Below are positions 43,687 through 53,900 of a stretch of 64,000 nt of DNA, one piece after another. A model generated the notes under the pieces. The model saw only the letters and a list, made by a program, of their open reading frames with translations, had not been told where the DNA came from and made no database searches. This stretch comes from Bacillota bacterium (GTDB taxonomy: Bacteria > Bacillota > Clostridia > Peptostreptococcales > Anaerovoracaceae): positions 24,186 through 88,185 of the forward strand of contig JAFRHG010000028.1 of assembly GCA_017433375.1 (NCBI GenBank), in the 5' to 3' direction. Position 1 is the first letter of the stretch; every line of letters starts with the position of its first letter. The position numbers were made by a program, and so were the translations under genes.

Positions 43687-44202
43687 TCACCGATGGACCT
43701 TTTCCCACTTCAGTGCGCTCTCGTCGTAAGGCTCCTTCTCCTCCGCCGGAATCCCCAGAGCCAGGATGCCGACAGTCCGGAAGGGTTCCTTCACCCCCAT
43801 GATCCGGCGGACGTTTTCCTCCGCGTCTCCCCCGCTCTCATCCTTTCTCATGCGCATCTGCACCCAGCAGCTGCCGATACCCAGGGAAGACGCCATCAGA
43901 TCCATATAGGCCAGCGCGATGGAGCTGTCCTCGATCCACGCGTCCGACAGTTCGCTGTCTGCAAAGACAACGATCGCTGTGCTGCAGCCGGCAATCAGAG
44001 CCGATCCGTGCCGCTTGGCCGCCGACAGTTTCTCCAGGGTACCCTTATCCTGCACCACATAGTACTCCCAGGGCCGCTTCCCCCTGCTGGTCGGCGCCAG
44101 AAGGCCCGCCTGCAGGATCCTGTTCAGCTTCTCCTCGGGAATGGCTTCCTCCGCGTATTTCCTTATGCTGCGTCTGTGTCGCATGATTTCCATCAGTTCC
44201 AT
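43687..44202 (-). CDS. Nitroreductase-family flavoprotein
   Basis: 171 residues from the ATG at 44202 (MELMEIMRHRRSIRKY), the classic start of FMN nitroreductases with the RRSIRKY phosphate-binding segment. APTSRGKRPWEYYVV and the GIGSCWVQMR loop fit FMN-binding dimeric oxidoreductases. A longer frame upstream has no ribosome site. The upstream promoter has TGT-TATACT at 44258-44266. Physiological substrate unknown. Confidence 0.88.
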   Translation of the reverse strand: MELMEIMRHRRSIRKYAEEAIPEEKLNRILQAGLLAPTSRGKRPWEYYVVQDKGTLEKLSAAKRHGSALIAGCSTAIVVFADSELSDAWIEDSSIALAYMDLMASSLGIGSCWVQMRMRKDESGGDAEENVRRIMGVKEPFRTVGILALGIPAEEKEPYDESALKWEKVHR

Positions 44203-44266
44203 GGCTGTTCGTCCTTTCCGGTTACCCGGCTTCGCGCGCCGGACCCCTGTCAAGGACAGTATAACA

Positions 44267-44714
44267 CATGGACTGTGGCGGGTAGAATATGATTTCACAG
44301 GAAGGGGCTCTCATGGGGCAGCGGGCGGGCCCGGCTCCCGACGGCGATCGTCCTCTGATTCTGTATTATTCTCCCACTGCTCCAAAAGTGACGTAATTCC
44401 CGCGGGCAGAACCAGCAGACACCCCCTGATCCGACTCAAAATCTGTAATTCCTGATGTGATTCGGATTTCTGCAGACTGAATTGTCTTTTACTCTGTAGA
44501 ATCTTAATATAAAGGCAATTCTCGCAGAAAAAGCCCCTTCGAGCGAGTTTGATCGTCTCAAATTCTATGATTAGAACTCCCATTTATTTCCATTTTACTG
44601 AATATGGCAATATTTGGTTGCTGGGCGCGAGGATGGGTCGTTCACAATGTGTCCGAGATCGATGACAGCCGGTGGGGCAGCGGGCCGGGCCGCATTCAGA
44701 ACGGACCCATCAGA
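44267..44714. other. Intergenic stretch without a supported gene
   Basis: About 450 bases between the nitroreductase promoter and the terminator of the GGDEF gene. It is more AT-rich than its surroundings between 44430 and 44640. GAAGGGGCT (44301-44309) is repeated inverted as AGCCCCTTC (44532-44540), and one AAAGGCAA octamer lies at 44511. A minus-strand 90-codon frame has no ribosome site or recognisable similarity. I see no RNA gene. Confidence 0.5.
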
Positions 44715-44751
44715 TAACAAAAGGGACTGCCGTATTGACGCGGCAATCCCT
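44715..44751 (-). terminator. Intrinsic terminator of the Cache-GGDEF gene
   Basis: Minus strand AGGGATTGCCG / CGGCAGTCCCT, an 11-pair stem with one mismatch, followed by TTTTGTT. It lies 60 bases after the stop at 44812. Confidence 0.7.
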
Positions 44752-44811
44752 CGTTCTTCTGTATCCTGCCGGGGCGGAACTTCCCTGCCGGGCCATCCTG
44801 CCGCGGCCTCC

Positions 44812-46302
44812 CTACCGGGAGTCCACGCCGTACTTTTCTTTGAACTGGGCCTTGTCCTCGTACATGGCCGCGTCGGCGCGCCTGAATACGAGTTCCGCCG
44901 TATTGTCGTCCGAGGCGTATTCCGCCAGACCCACGGCGGCGGAGTATCTGAGCCAGGGGGATTCCTCGGTCTGCTCATAGGCCTGGATGAACTGCTCCTT
45001 CAGCTGATCGACGATCTCCCGGCGATGCTCATAATCCGTTCCCTGGAGGAGGGCGACGAACTCGTCACCGCCGATCCGGTATACGGGAGAATGCTTGAAT
45101 GCCTCGCAGACCATATGGCAGCAGCCCTTGAGGTACTGGTCGCCCGCCCTGTGTCCATGCTCGTCATTGATGTTCTTCAGGTTGTTCAGATCGACCATGG
45201 CGATGGCGAACTCCACCTCTTCCGAGCCTTCCAGCTTCTGGTTTATCTCGTTCATTTTCTTGGTGTAGGCCGCCTTGTTTCCTACCCCGGTGAGGGAATC
45301 CGTATAGGACTCGATGCTGAGCTGGTCGATCCGTTCGTCCTTGTCCTTCAGATCGCTTTCCGCTTTCTCCTTGTCCTTCTCCAGAGCGAGCATATCCCTC
45401 AGGTAATCGATGATGTTGATCTGCATGCTCCGGATGCCCTGATATATCTCACCGATCTCATCCTTGCTTCGGATATCGATGTCGATGACGCCGGATTCCT
45501 CATAGCTGAGGGTTTCGGAAGGCTTGAACTTCTTCATTTCCCTGGTCATGCTGTTCAGCGGATTGACAACGACCCTGTTGATGAACAGCACGGCTGCGAT
45601 AAGCACCAGGCAGGTCAGGGCCAGGGCGCCGACGATGAGGAAGATCATCAGTTTCTTCCGTTCCGCCATCACGTCATCCATCCCCACGTCGCAGCCTACG
45701 ATGCAAATGCACTCCCCGTCGGAGTCATAGACCGGCTTGAAGTCGGAACAGAGCCAGCCCCAGTCGCCGTTCGAGATGGTAGGCTCCGGCAGATTGGCGA
45801 TATCCATGCCCAGCAGTTCAGCTTCCCGCTCCTCATAGTATCCGGTTTCGTAGATCGGATTCTCCTTGTCATCGACCAGATACATATCGTGATCCGCGTT
45901 CTTGTCCCCGTGGGCGATGATGTACAGGTACTTGATGCCCTCCATGTTCTCCAGATAGTTGGTGATCATATCCCGGGTCTCACTGTATTTCTCCCACAGG
46001 CCCTTTTCCTTCAGGTAATCCTCGATCAGGGCTTCGTTGGCTTCCTTCTCGGCCTTCTCGCGCAGGGCCTGGAATTCATCTGTTCTGGCGACATCGCGAA
46101 GCTCCCTCAGGAAATCACCGTCGACCATGGTCGCGAAATTGCGGGCGTTGTCCGCCGTGTTCTGCTTATAGTACCGGTCGATCTGATTCGCCTCGGCGTT
46201 AAAGGCAATGGCAGACGTGCCGAATGCCACGGCGAGGACCGTGATGATGACGAAGATGTACATCTTCATCCTGATGGAAGATCGTTTCCTTGTTTTCTCC
46301 AT
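44812..46302 (-). CDS. Membrane Cache-HAMP-GGDEF diguanylate cyclase
   Basis: About 496 residues. Membrane helices near 12-35 and 218-243 flank an extracytoplasmic Cache-like sensor (KYLYIIAHGDKN ... YDSDGECICIVGCDVGMDDV). HAMP and a short coiled-coil follow, then a full GGDEF domain (DSLTGVGNKAAY, NDEHGHRAGDQYL, IGGDEFVALL), so cyclase activity is expected. The start at 46302 has GAGGTG seven bases upstream; an earlier in-frame ATG at 46323 overlaps the preceding pseudogene stop. Last member of a run of sensory genes read from 48.7 kb. Confidence 0.92.
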   Translation of the reverse strand: MEKTRKRSSIRMKMYIFVIITVLAVAFGTSAIAFNAEANQIDRYYKQNTADNARNFATMVDGDFLRELRDVARTDEFQALREKAEKEANEALIEDYLKEKGLWEKYSETRDMITNYLENMEGIKYLYIIAHGDKNADHDMYLVDDKENPIYETGYYEEREAELLGMDIANLPEPTISNGDWGWLCSDFKPVYDSDGECICIVGCDVGMDDVMAERKKLMIFLIVGALALTCLVLIAAVLFINRVVVNPLNSMTREMKKFKPSETLSYEESGVIDIDIRSKDEIGEIYQGIRSMQINIIDYLRDMLALEKDKEKAESDLKDKDERIDQLSIESYTDSLTGVGNKAAYTKKMNEINQKLEGSEEVEFAIAMVDLNNLKNINDEHGHRAGDQYLKGCCHMVCEAFKHSPVYRIGGDEFVALLQGTDYEHRREIVDQLKEQFIQAYEQTEESPWLRYSAAVGLAEYASDDNTAELVFRRADAAMYEDKAQFKEKYGVDSR

Positions 46303-46322
46303 GTCATACACCTCAATACGCA

Positions 46323-47518
46323 TTATTTCGCCAGCAGCCTGCCCAGCAGCCGCATCAGCTGGTCGATATCCACGGGTTTGGACATATGGGCGTCCATGCC
46401 GGCCTCAAGGCAGGACTTCACGTCCTCCTCGAAGGCGTTTGCCGTCAGGGCGATGATGGGGATTGCCTTTGCATCCTCCCTGTCCAGTTCACGAATCTTT
46501 CGGGTTGCCGTCAGGCCGTCCATGACCGGCATCCGCATATCCATCAGCACGGCGCCGAAATGCCCCTCTTCGCTGCGGTCAAACATCTCCACGGCAAGCT
46601 GGCCGTTCTCCGCCCATTCGGAGGTGATGTCCTCCATCTCCGCATGCTGTGCCAGAGTTCCTCCAGCTCATCGGACGTGTTGATCCCCAGCGATTCGAAG
46701 ATAAAGGGGGCGTCCTCCGGCTGTTCCACCTTGTCCCGGGCCGTATACTCCCGGGCCGCTCCGGCCATCACCGTCAGGTGGGATATGATATGCTTCCGCA
46801 GCAGCTGGGAAGACAGGAAGGCGAGGAGCAACACCAGAATCACGGCCACCGGCAGAAGGATCTTCAGGAACCGGAAGATCCGGCCGAGAAAATCGTTCAG
46901 GTCCAGATCCATGACCGCGTAGCCGATCTGCTTTCCCTTCGCGTCAACCATGGACGCGAAATCCGTACCGACCCAGCCGTACTCTTCTTCATGAGTAATG
47001 TGAAGGCGCCACGAGGATTTCTCGATGCCCTTTATTCTGCTGAGGTCCGCCCTGACCCATTGTCCGGGCAGGAAGGCCCACTCTTCCTCATCGCCGTCCA
47101 CCACGTAGACGATGGCACTCTGGTCGGGTTCGGTGAACATGTAGGACACGTTCTTCTGCTCGGTCCCCTCCCGGCATTTCACCAGGATATCCCTGGCCTT
47201 GAAGAAGTCCTCATCCACCAGGGGAACGCACGCCTCCATGAAGGCTTCCGATTGGGGATCGCGGCGGACATCCTCCGGCATACTCCCGTAGACCTTCTTC
47301 GTCTCACGGAAGATCCTCTCCACATAGGACTGGTCCTCCAGAAGAAGGGTGTAGTCGATCAGATGCCGGGATTCGTCCTTGTAGCTGCGCAGGGAGGAAT
47401 AGCCGTAAAGGGCCAGCCCGATGGCGCTGCCCAGAAGAATCAGTATCAGTGAACCCGTCAGGATCACCCGGAAGGTCTTTGTTTTCAGCGATATCCTTTT
47501 GTCCGTCCGGCTATGCAT
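46323..47518 (-). pseudogene. Hybrid sensor kinase reduced by internal deletion and frameshift
   Basis: The first part (47518 to about 46640) encodes a sensor: membrane helix near 18-40, Cache-like domain with WVGTDFASMVDAKGKQIGYAV, a second helix near 230-255 and a HAMP-like linker up to DELEELWHSM. The frame then changes, and the rest reads as the later two thirds of a receiver domain: WAENGQLAVEMF, VLMDMRMPVMDG, IIALTAN and AHMSKPVD. The kinase core (HisKA, HATPase) and the first receiver strand are missing. This is what remains of a hybrid kinase after a deletion of well over 1 kb. The receiver part could still be translated from an internal ATG at 46637. Confidence 0.8.
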
Positions 47519-48740
47519 CGTATGGATCCTTCCCCTCCATCTCCGGGTCAATATCCTTTTCCTTCATCTCGTATTCCGTATCGAGATCGATGAGATGCTC
47601 CATGATTTCCGCGAACCGGGGATCAAACTGGGTTCCCGCCCCGCCTGCGATCTCATCGCGCACTTTCTCCTGGGTGAAGGGCTCACGGTAACTCCGCTTG
47701 GACGTCATGGCATCGTAGGCGTCGGCAACGGAGATGATCCTGGCGATCTCAGGGATCTCCTCCCCCTTCAGCCGGTCCGGGTATCCCCCGCCATCGTAGC
47801 GTTCGTGGTGATGCCTCGCGCCGATGATGAGATCCGGGTACTCATTGACGCTCTCCAGGATTTGGGCGCCCAGCACGGGATGCTGTTTGATGGCATCGTA
47901 TTCCTCTTCAGTAAGCCTTCCCTTCTTGTTGATGATGTCCTCGGCGATGCCGATCTTTCCCACATCATGAAGGAGGGCGATCTGGTATATTTCCTCGCAC
48001 TCGGCCGGGCTCTTTCCATAATACTCCGCGATCTTCTTCGAGTACTCGGCGACCCTGATGGAATGGCCCCGGGTGTACTCATCCATGGCATCGATTGCGT
48101 TTGCGAGAACGGTCGCCGTCTGCTCAAACAGCTGCTTGAGGTTCTTCTCCTCTTCATCCTTCCGGTAAAGGGTGACGCCGAACATGATCAGGGTGTAGAC
48201 GATGCCGCCGACGATGAACAGCCCGGCGATGGAATCGAAATAGTTCTGCCCCCTGGTGTACTCCGTCACCAGCTCCGGATACTCATATCCGAGGATCCAG
48301 CACAGGGCGAGCATGATCCCGTTGATGATGAGCATAACCACCCGCATCCGCCCTTCCAGGATGAGGCCGATATATATCGTTCCGAGAAGCAGCCACAGGG
48401 GCGCGCCGCCCTGGGCGCCACCGTTGGTAAAGAACATGATGGGCAGGAAAAAGACCACTACTACGACGGAAAGAACGACCTTCGCCTGGGCGATCCGGTT
48501 TCTCCTGAATACGTAATAGATATAGGCGGAAAAGGCAACCGCGCCGATGAATGTAGATACCGTTGCGGACAGGGGCTCACGCATGACCATGCCCAGGGGC
48601 ACAGCAGCAAAAAGAGCGACCAAAATCAGGCACGAATACAACACAAAAGATCTGTCACTCAGACTGACCGTTGAATCGAAAAAGTATTCTTTTATCCCTC
48701 TATGATTCGCTTTCAAACCGATCACCTCTCCATGGGCCAT
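47511..48740 (-). CDS. Membrane HD-GYP c-di-GMP phosphodiesterase
   Basis: 409 residues. About six membrane helices occupy residues 30-190. A linker leads to a complete HD-GYP domain: GHSIRVAEYSKKIA, LLHDVGKIGIAED, HHHERYDGGGYPDRLKGEEIP and ADAYDAMTSKRSYR, so c-di-GMP hydrolysis is expected. The start is uncertain: the ATG at 48740 has no good ribosome site, whereas a TTG at 48716 follows GGAGAGG at normal spacing. The stop overlaps the start of the disrupted hybrid kinase. Confidence 0.9.
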   Translation of the reverse strand: MAHGEVIGLKANHRGIKEYFFDSTVSLSDRSFVLYSCLILVALFAAVPLGMVMREPLSATVSTFIGAVAFSAYIYYVFRRNRIAQAKVVLSVVVVVFFLPIMFFTNGGAQGGAPLWLLLGTIYIGLILEGRMRVVMLIINGIMLALCWILGYEYPELVTEYTRGQNYFDSIAGLFIVGGIVYTLIMFGVTLYRKDEEEKNLKQLFEQTATVLANAIDAMDEYTRGHSIRVAEYSKKIAEYYGKSPAECEEIYQIALLHDVGKIGIAEDIINKKGRLTEEEYDAIKQHPVLGAQILESVNEYPDLIIGARHHHERYDGGGYPDRLKGEEIPEIARIISVADAYDAMTSKRSYREPFTQEKVRDEIAGGAGTQFDPRFAEIMEHLIDLDTEYEMKEKDIDPEMEGKDPYDA

Positions 48741-48769
48741 GGATCGTTTACATTACCGCAGGTGATATT

Positions 48770-49219
48770 TCAGTCTCTCGTCACGGCACCCATACTCTTC
48801 AGTTGCATCTTGCGCACGTACATCAGATCGTCGGCACGCTTGAATACCTCGTGAAAGGACTCGTCCCGGTCGCGGTCGAACTCCGCCTGGCCCAGTGAAG
48901 CAACCACTTTGCCATTGGCCAGATTGTGTTCGATCTGTACATTGATGTCGCGCAGGATGTCGTTTCGCGCCTCATAGTCACGGCCCTGCAGAAGCACGAC
49001 GAACTCGTCGCCGCCGATCCGGAAGCCCGGGCTGTGCTTGTAGTACTCGCAGAGCAGCATGCAGGCGGAGCGGATATACTCGTCCCCGGCCTTGTGGCCA
49101 AGGGTGTCGTTGATCTTCTTGAGTCCGTTCACATCGCATACGACGACACCGAAATCCTCCGCCTCGCCGCCTGTTTGTGACTCCTCCATTTGTCCTGCTC
49201 CTATGCTTAACCTATACAT
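48770..49219 (-). pseudogene. GGDEF domain truncated at its N-terminus
   Basis: The frame encodes VVVCDVNGLKKINDTLGH, then IGGDEFVVLLQ and a standard cyclase end (FKRADDLMYVRKMQ). It lacks the first strand and helix that carry the D-x-LTG-x-xN segment, as well as any sensor domain. Its upstream end meets sequence next to a decayed IS element, so the front was probably lost in an insertion or deletion event there. The active-site loop remains, but a fold without the first 30 residues is unlikely to work. Confidence 0.7.
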
Positions 49220-49326
49220 GGTATTGTACCACTTTCGCACCGCCTCCGTCCACTTTATCCAAAAGAGTGATCGTGTCAACTTAGGTTGGGAAATTGGCAC
49301 AGACCTTTTTGATCATAGGTTCCTGA

Positions 49327-50756
49327 ATCCTCGGATGTTTGACACCTGAAAACGCTCAAAGCCAGTTCAGTACCGATCATCTGGTCGAAAAAGGCAAACA
49401 GCTTTCCTTCAACATCGGCTATCTGTTTCTTCAGCGAATCTACTGCCGACTTTTGAGCAGTCAAAGGCACTGATGGAGCAGCCGGCGTTCGATCTGCATC
49501 AGATCTACCGTGCCCTTTCTGTGCTTTCCGATCATTCGGATATAATCCAGGCGGAACTGTACAAGCGATCGAAAAAGGTCATCAAACGCAGCACAGGCGT
49601 CCTGTTCTATGACTGCACCAACTACTTCTTCGAATTGGAACAGGAGTCGGGTCTGAAACAGTATGGGCCAAGCAAAGAGCACCGGTCCAACCCGATCGTC
49701 CAGATGGGGTTGTTCATGGACAAGTCCGGAATCCCTCTTGCGTTCTGCATCAATCCGGGCAACCAGAATGAGCAGTCTTCCCTGAAGCCTCTGGAACTGC
49801 AGATCATGCGGGACTTTGAGTTATCTAAATTTGTCGTATGTACCGATGCCGGGCTTTCATCGGATGCGAACCGGCGGTTCAACAACTTCGGCGAACGCAG
49901 TTTCATCACAACACAGTCCATTAAGAAACTCAAAAAAGAGTTGAAGGAGTGGTGCCTCGATCCGACGGGATGGGAGCTGGAAGGATCACGAAAGAAACAT
50001 GACATCTCGAAATTGGAGGACACACCGGAAAACCGAAATAGAATCTTCTACAAACAGAGACTCATCGAAGGATATGACGAGGAACGGGATATCGCTTTTG
50101 ATCAGACTCTCATCGTCACCTACTCTCTGAAATACGGGATCTATCAGCGGACGATACGCGAACGCCAGATCGAGCGGGCGTTGAAGTATCTCAAAACACC
50201 CGGGGCGGCAGACAAGCGGTCGCAGACAGACGCGAAACGTTTCATCAAAAGAACCGCCGTCACAGATGATGGTGAGATCGCGGAGAAGGCCGCTTACGAA
50301 CTTGACACGGAAGCCATCGCAGAAGAGGCCAAGTACGATGGGTTCTATGCGGTATGCACGAACCTCGACGATGACCCGGCGGACATTGCCAGGATCAATC
50401 ACGATCGATGGGAAATCGAGGAGTCATTCAGAATCATGAAATCCGAGTTTGAAGCAAGACCGGTCTATCTTCAGAGGGACGATCGGATCAGAGCTCATTT
50501 CCTCACCTGCTTCATCTCCCTGATGATCTATCGGATCCTGGAAAGGCAGCTGGGCGAAAAGTACACCTGTGAGGAGATCGTCTCCACCCTGCGGAGCATG
50601 GACATGAGACAGTTGGAGGACCATGGTTTCATTCCGAACTACAAGCGGACCGATCTGACCGATGCCCTGCATGAAAACGCCGGCTTTCGGACGGACTACG
50701 AACTAACAACTCCCAAATCCATGGCCGGGATCATTCGCAGATCTAAAGGACTGTAG
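49327..50756 (+). pseudogene. IS1634-like (IS4-type DDE) transposase, N-terminal part damaged
   Basis: From 49473 a 427-codon frame encodes the catalytic core: FYDCTNYFFE (first Asp), VVCTDAGLSS (second Asp), and DRWEIEESFRIMKSEF (Glu with the Y/R-E-K type signature). IS1634-type transposases are about 550 residues. Upstream, in another frame, is part of the missing N-terminus (LSFNIGYLFLQRIYCRL), followed by a stop. Some 60-70 codons between the two are absent. An internal deletion with frameshift has thus disabled it. Lower GC and different codon use mark it as foreign. Confidence 0.8.
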
Positions 50757-50794
50757 TCAGGAAAGCATTTACGCATTTCACGAAAAAATCGAAA

Positions 50795-50838
50795 AAGTCG
50801 CAACCCCAACAATTGCAACAGGTTGCGACTTTATTTCA
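50795..50838 (+). terminator. Hairpin after the IS transposase
   Basis: AAGTCGCAACC (50795-50805) pairs perfectly with GGTTGCGACTT (50821-50831), followed by TATTTCACTTTTT. It may be the terminator of the IS or of the NRPS operon read from the other side, where A-rich sequence gives Ts. Confidence 0.6.
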
Positions 50839-50964
50839 CTTTTTCGCTGTCAAAGACGGGATTGAACTGTGCATACTACCGGTGACATAATACCACTTTT
50901 TAGCAGAAAATGCAACTTTTATCTATCTTTTTCATCGGTTTTCAGCCCGCCCCGCTTTTGACGA

Positions 50965-53900
50965 TCAGTCATCGCCCATGAGGAACCGCTTGTTGATCCT
51001 GCCGGCATTCTCCGCGCCTGTCGGTTCCGGCATGGCAGCCAGTTTCTCATCCACTTCCGCAAAAAGATCGGGGATGCTGACCCCTGCGGGATCCTCCGCG
51101 GCAACAAGGACCGACGCGAAGGCATTGAAACTGTTCAGCATCTTCTGTACCGTTTCCTGTCTGTAGAGATTGCTCTGGTAGATCATCACCAGCGTGAATC
51201 CCGCTGTCTTGTCCAGGACCACTCCGCACAGATGGTTGGGGGAGAACAGCGTCTCGCTGTACTCCACGGGAAGCTCTTTCATCCCGATCTTCCTGAATGA
51301 ACCGGCGCTCCCCATGATGCGTTCCGTTTCATAGAACAGGGAATGCACTTCCCGCAGCCTTCCGGGAACCAGCAGGTCGCTCCAGTTATGGTTCCCCCGC
51401 TGCACGTTGCCGATGGACTGGGCCCGGATATCGTCATAGTGTTCCGCCAGGTTCCTGCAGACGCCCAGCTTCGCCCCGAGGGGCAGCATCATATACAGGC
51501 CGCCGATGGCTTCGTTGCTGGCCTGATCGGTTCTGTTGTGGAAGGCGTAGGCCATCAGGACATCTTTTCGTCCGGTGCACCGGGCGAGGGCCAGCAGCAT
51601 GCAGATATTGAAGAGCTGGTTTCTGGTCACTCCCGTATTCTTCTCGAAGGCGGCCACTTCCTCCTGCGTCACGTCGGCGGGAAGGGCGCATGTGCCGGTC
51701 CCCTTTTCCTCCAGCTCGTAATCGTGCGCCAGTTCGTAGGCCCAGTCGGTATTCCCGTAGCGTTCCATGACGTACTGCTCATCTTTTTCGAAGCCGTCCG
51801 CTTCCCCGCTTTCTTCCCACCTCTGGATCGTCGTGTAATAGGTGTCCAAAGGCAGGGGTTTGCCTTCGTAGGCATCGGCGATGCGCCGGTACAGGATGCT
51901 CTTCGCCATGCCGTCGGTGGCTATGTGATGCCGGTTGATGAAAAGATATCCGCAGCTCTCCGTCTCGAACATCCTGAACTGATACAGGTGGGTGTTGATG
52001 ATATCCGTATGGGTCCCCAATCCCTTTCGGATCTCCTCGAACTCCTCGTCGGTCACGTGCTCGATCTCCACCACCGGGCACTTCTCCGGCACGTAGCGCT
52101 GCCTCAGTTCACAGTCATCGTCGAAATAGATCATGGTGGAACAGATCGGCGCGTTCCGGATCACCTCGTTGACGGCATCTGTCAGCCGCTGTATGTTCCC
52201 CTTATCCTCGATGCGGAAAAGGGTCTGGAGGTTCCAGGTGGAATACTTCGGCTTGAACAGGGAGCTGTCCAGCATGTACACCTGGGTCGGCGTCAGACGG
52301 TGGGGGACCTTCCTGGCTTCCATCTCGTACTCTTCCGGACTCATCATGGAAGCGGCCGTGATCCTCTTGGTGTATATGGCCGCGATCCGTTCCGATGTGA
52401 TTCCCGTATAGATATCGGTGGAACTCAGCTGCTCCCAGTCCAGATAAACGAGCAGTTCCATGGCGGACAGGGAGTCTCCTCCCAGTTCGAAGAAGTCATC
52501 CCTGACGCCGACCCGCTCGATGTGCAGGACCTCTTCGATGCCTTTGCAGATCTTGGCCTCCAGGTCATTCCTCGGCGCCACGTATTCCGCCCGGTAGCTT
52601 GAGGTGTCGGGCTTGGGGAGCACCTTCTTGTTGATCTTGCCCGTGGGAAGCAGGGGGACCTCATCCAGTTTCACGTAGTAGGTCGGGACCATGTAGTAGG
52701 GAAGCACGGCGCCGAACTTTTCCTTCACTTCGACGACGTCGAACTCCAGATCATCGGTGTAGTAAAGGCAAAGGAAGGCCTTGTCCTGATCCACGAAGCC
52801 CTTGGCCACGCACCAGTCGATCCCCAGGATCTCCTTGGCGTGCCGCTCGATCTCCGCCGGCTCCACCCGGTTGCCGTTGATCTTGATCATGTCGTTGATC
52901 CTGCCGGCAATAGCGTAGTTTCCATCCTCCAGCTTTCTTCCCAGGTCTCCCGTATGGAAGAGCCCTCCCCGGAGGGCTTCCTCCGTCGCCTCGGGCAGGT
53001 TGTTGTATTTTCTGAAATAGGGATTCTCGAAGCAGATCTCGCCTACTTCTCCGTCCCCGACCTCCTTGCCCTCCTCGTCCAGAAGCCGGATCCGGATCTC
53101 CTCGAAATTGGGCACGCCGATGGGGATATGCTCCCCTTTCTCTTCGATCCTGTACTGGGCCACGACGAAGGCCGACTCGCTCATGGTGTAGTTGTTGATC
53201 AGGTCGGCGCTCTTAAGGGAGATCCCGTTGGGGGGTTCGCTTCCCGTAATGACCCGCTTCAGGTAAGGGCCGAAATCGTCTCCGGCGGCCCGGATGACCG
53301 ACGGGGCCATATGGGCATCCGTGATCTTATGGGCCAGATAGTACTGTTTCAGTTTCCTCGGGTTCTTGATGGTCTCCGTGGGTATGATGAAGATCCTCAT
53401 CCCGGTGTAGATGCCGTGAACGATGAACTTCAGCGCCGCCACGAAGTTGAGGGGCGGGATTAGCCCGAAGCGGCAGCCGCCGGCATTCCAGGCGTCCACA
53501 TAGGGTTTGATGGCCGTGAGCTGGATCATTTTCAGTTTCCCGTACTCGTGGACCACGCCCTTGGGATTTCCGGTGCTGCCCGAAGTGTATACGGCGAAGC
53601 AGGCGTCGTGGGGATCGGTTGGCTCATACCCGGCCAGGGGCTCCTGCTCCATGGCCTTCGCCCAGGTGTCGAGGTCGATCCTGGCCCTGCATTCGCAGTC
53701 CCGGTAAATGTAGTCGATCCGCTCGTCCGCATAGTGGCTGTCCACTACGGTGAACGCCGCTCCGGCTTTGAGGACGCCAAGGATGGCCGAGACCACCTGG
53801 ACGCATCTGGGCATGCAGATCATGACGAAGTCCTCTTTGCCGATGCCCTTGCCTTTCAGGTACGCATAGACCCTCGAGGCCTCATCGTCCACTTCCGATC

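Larger units (their letters stand above)
49236..50890 (+). mobile_element. Decayed IS1634-like insertion sequence (limits approximate)
   Basis: The transposase remnant sits between two copies of TACCACTTT (49227-49235 and 50891-50899) in direct orientation, which could be a target duplication. I could not find matching terminal inverted repeats, so the limits are tentative. The length of about 1.65 kb fits a family member of about 1.9 kb minus the internal deletion. The left side borders a truncated GGDEF gene. Confidence 0.4.

Noticed and set aside
44301-44540. GAAGGGGCT ... AGCCCCTTC inverted repeat as ends of a miniature element
   Set aside because: Only nine bases match, there are no target duplications and no second copy was seen. 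Chance is likely.
44311-44583. 90-codon minus-strand frame in the AT-richer intergenic stretch
   Set aside because: No ribosome site, no family similarity and a composition unlike coding DNA here.
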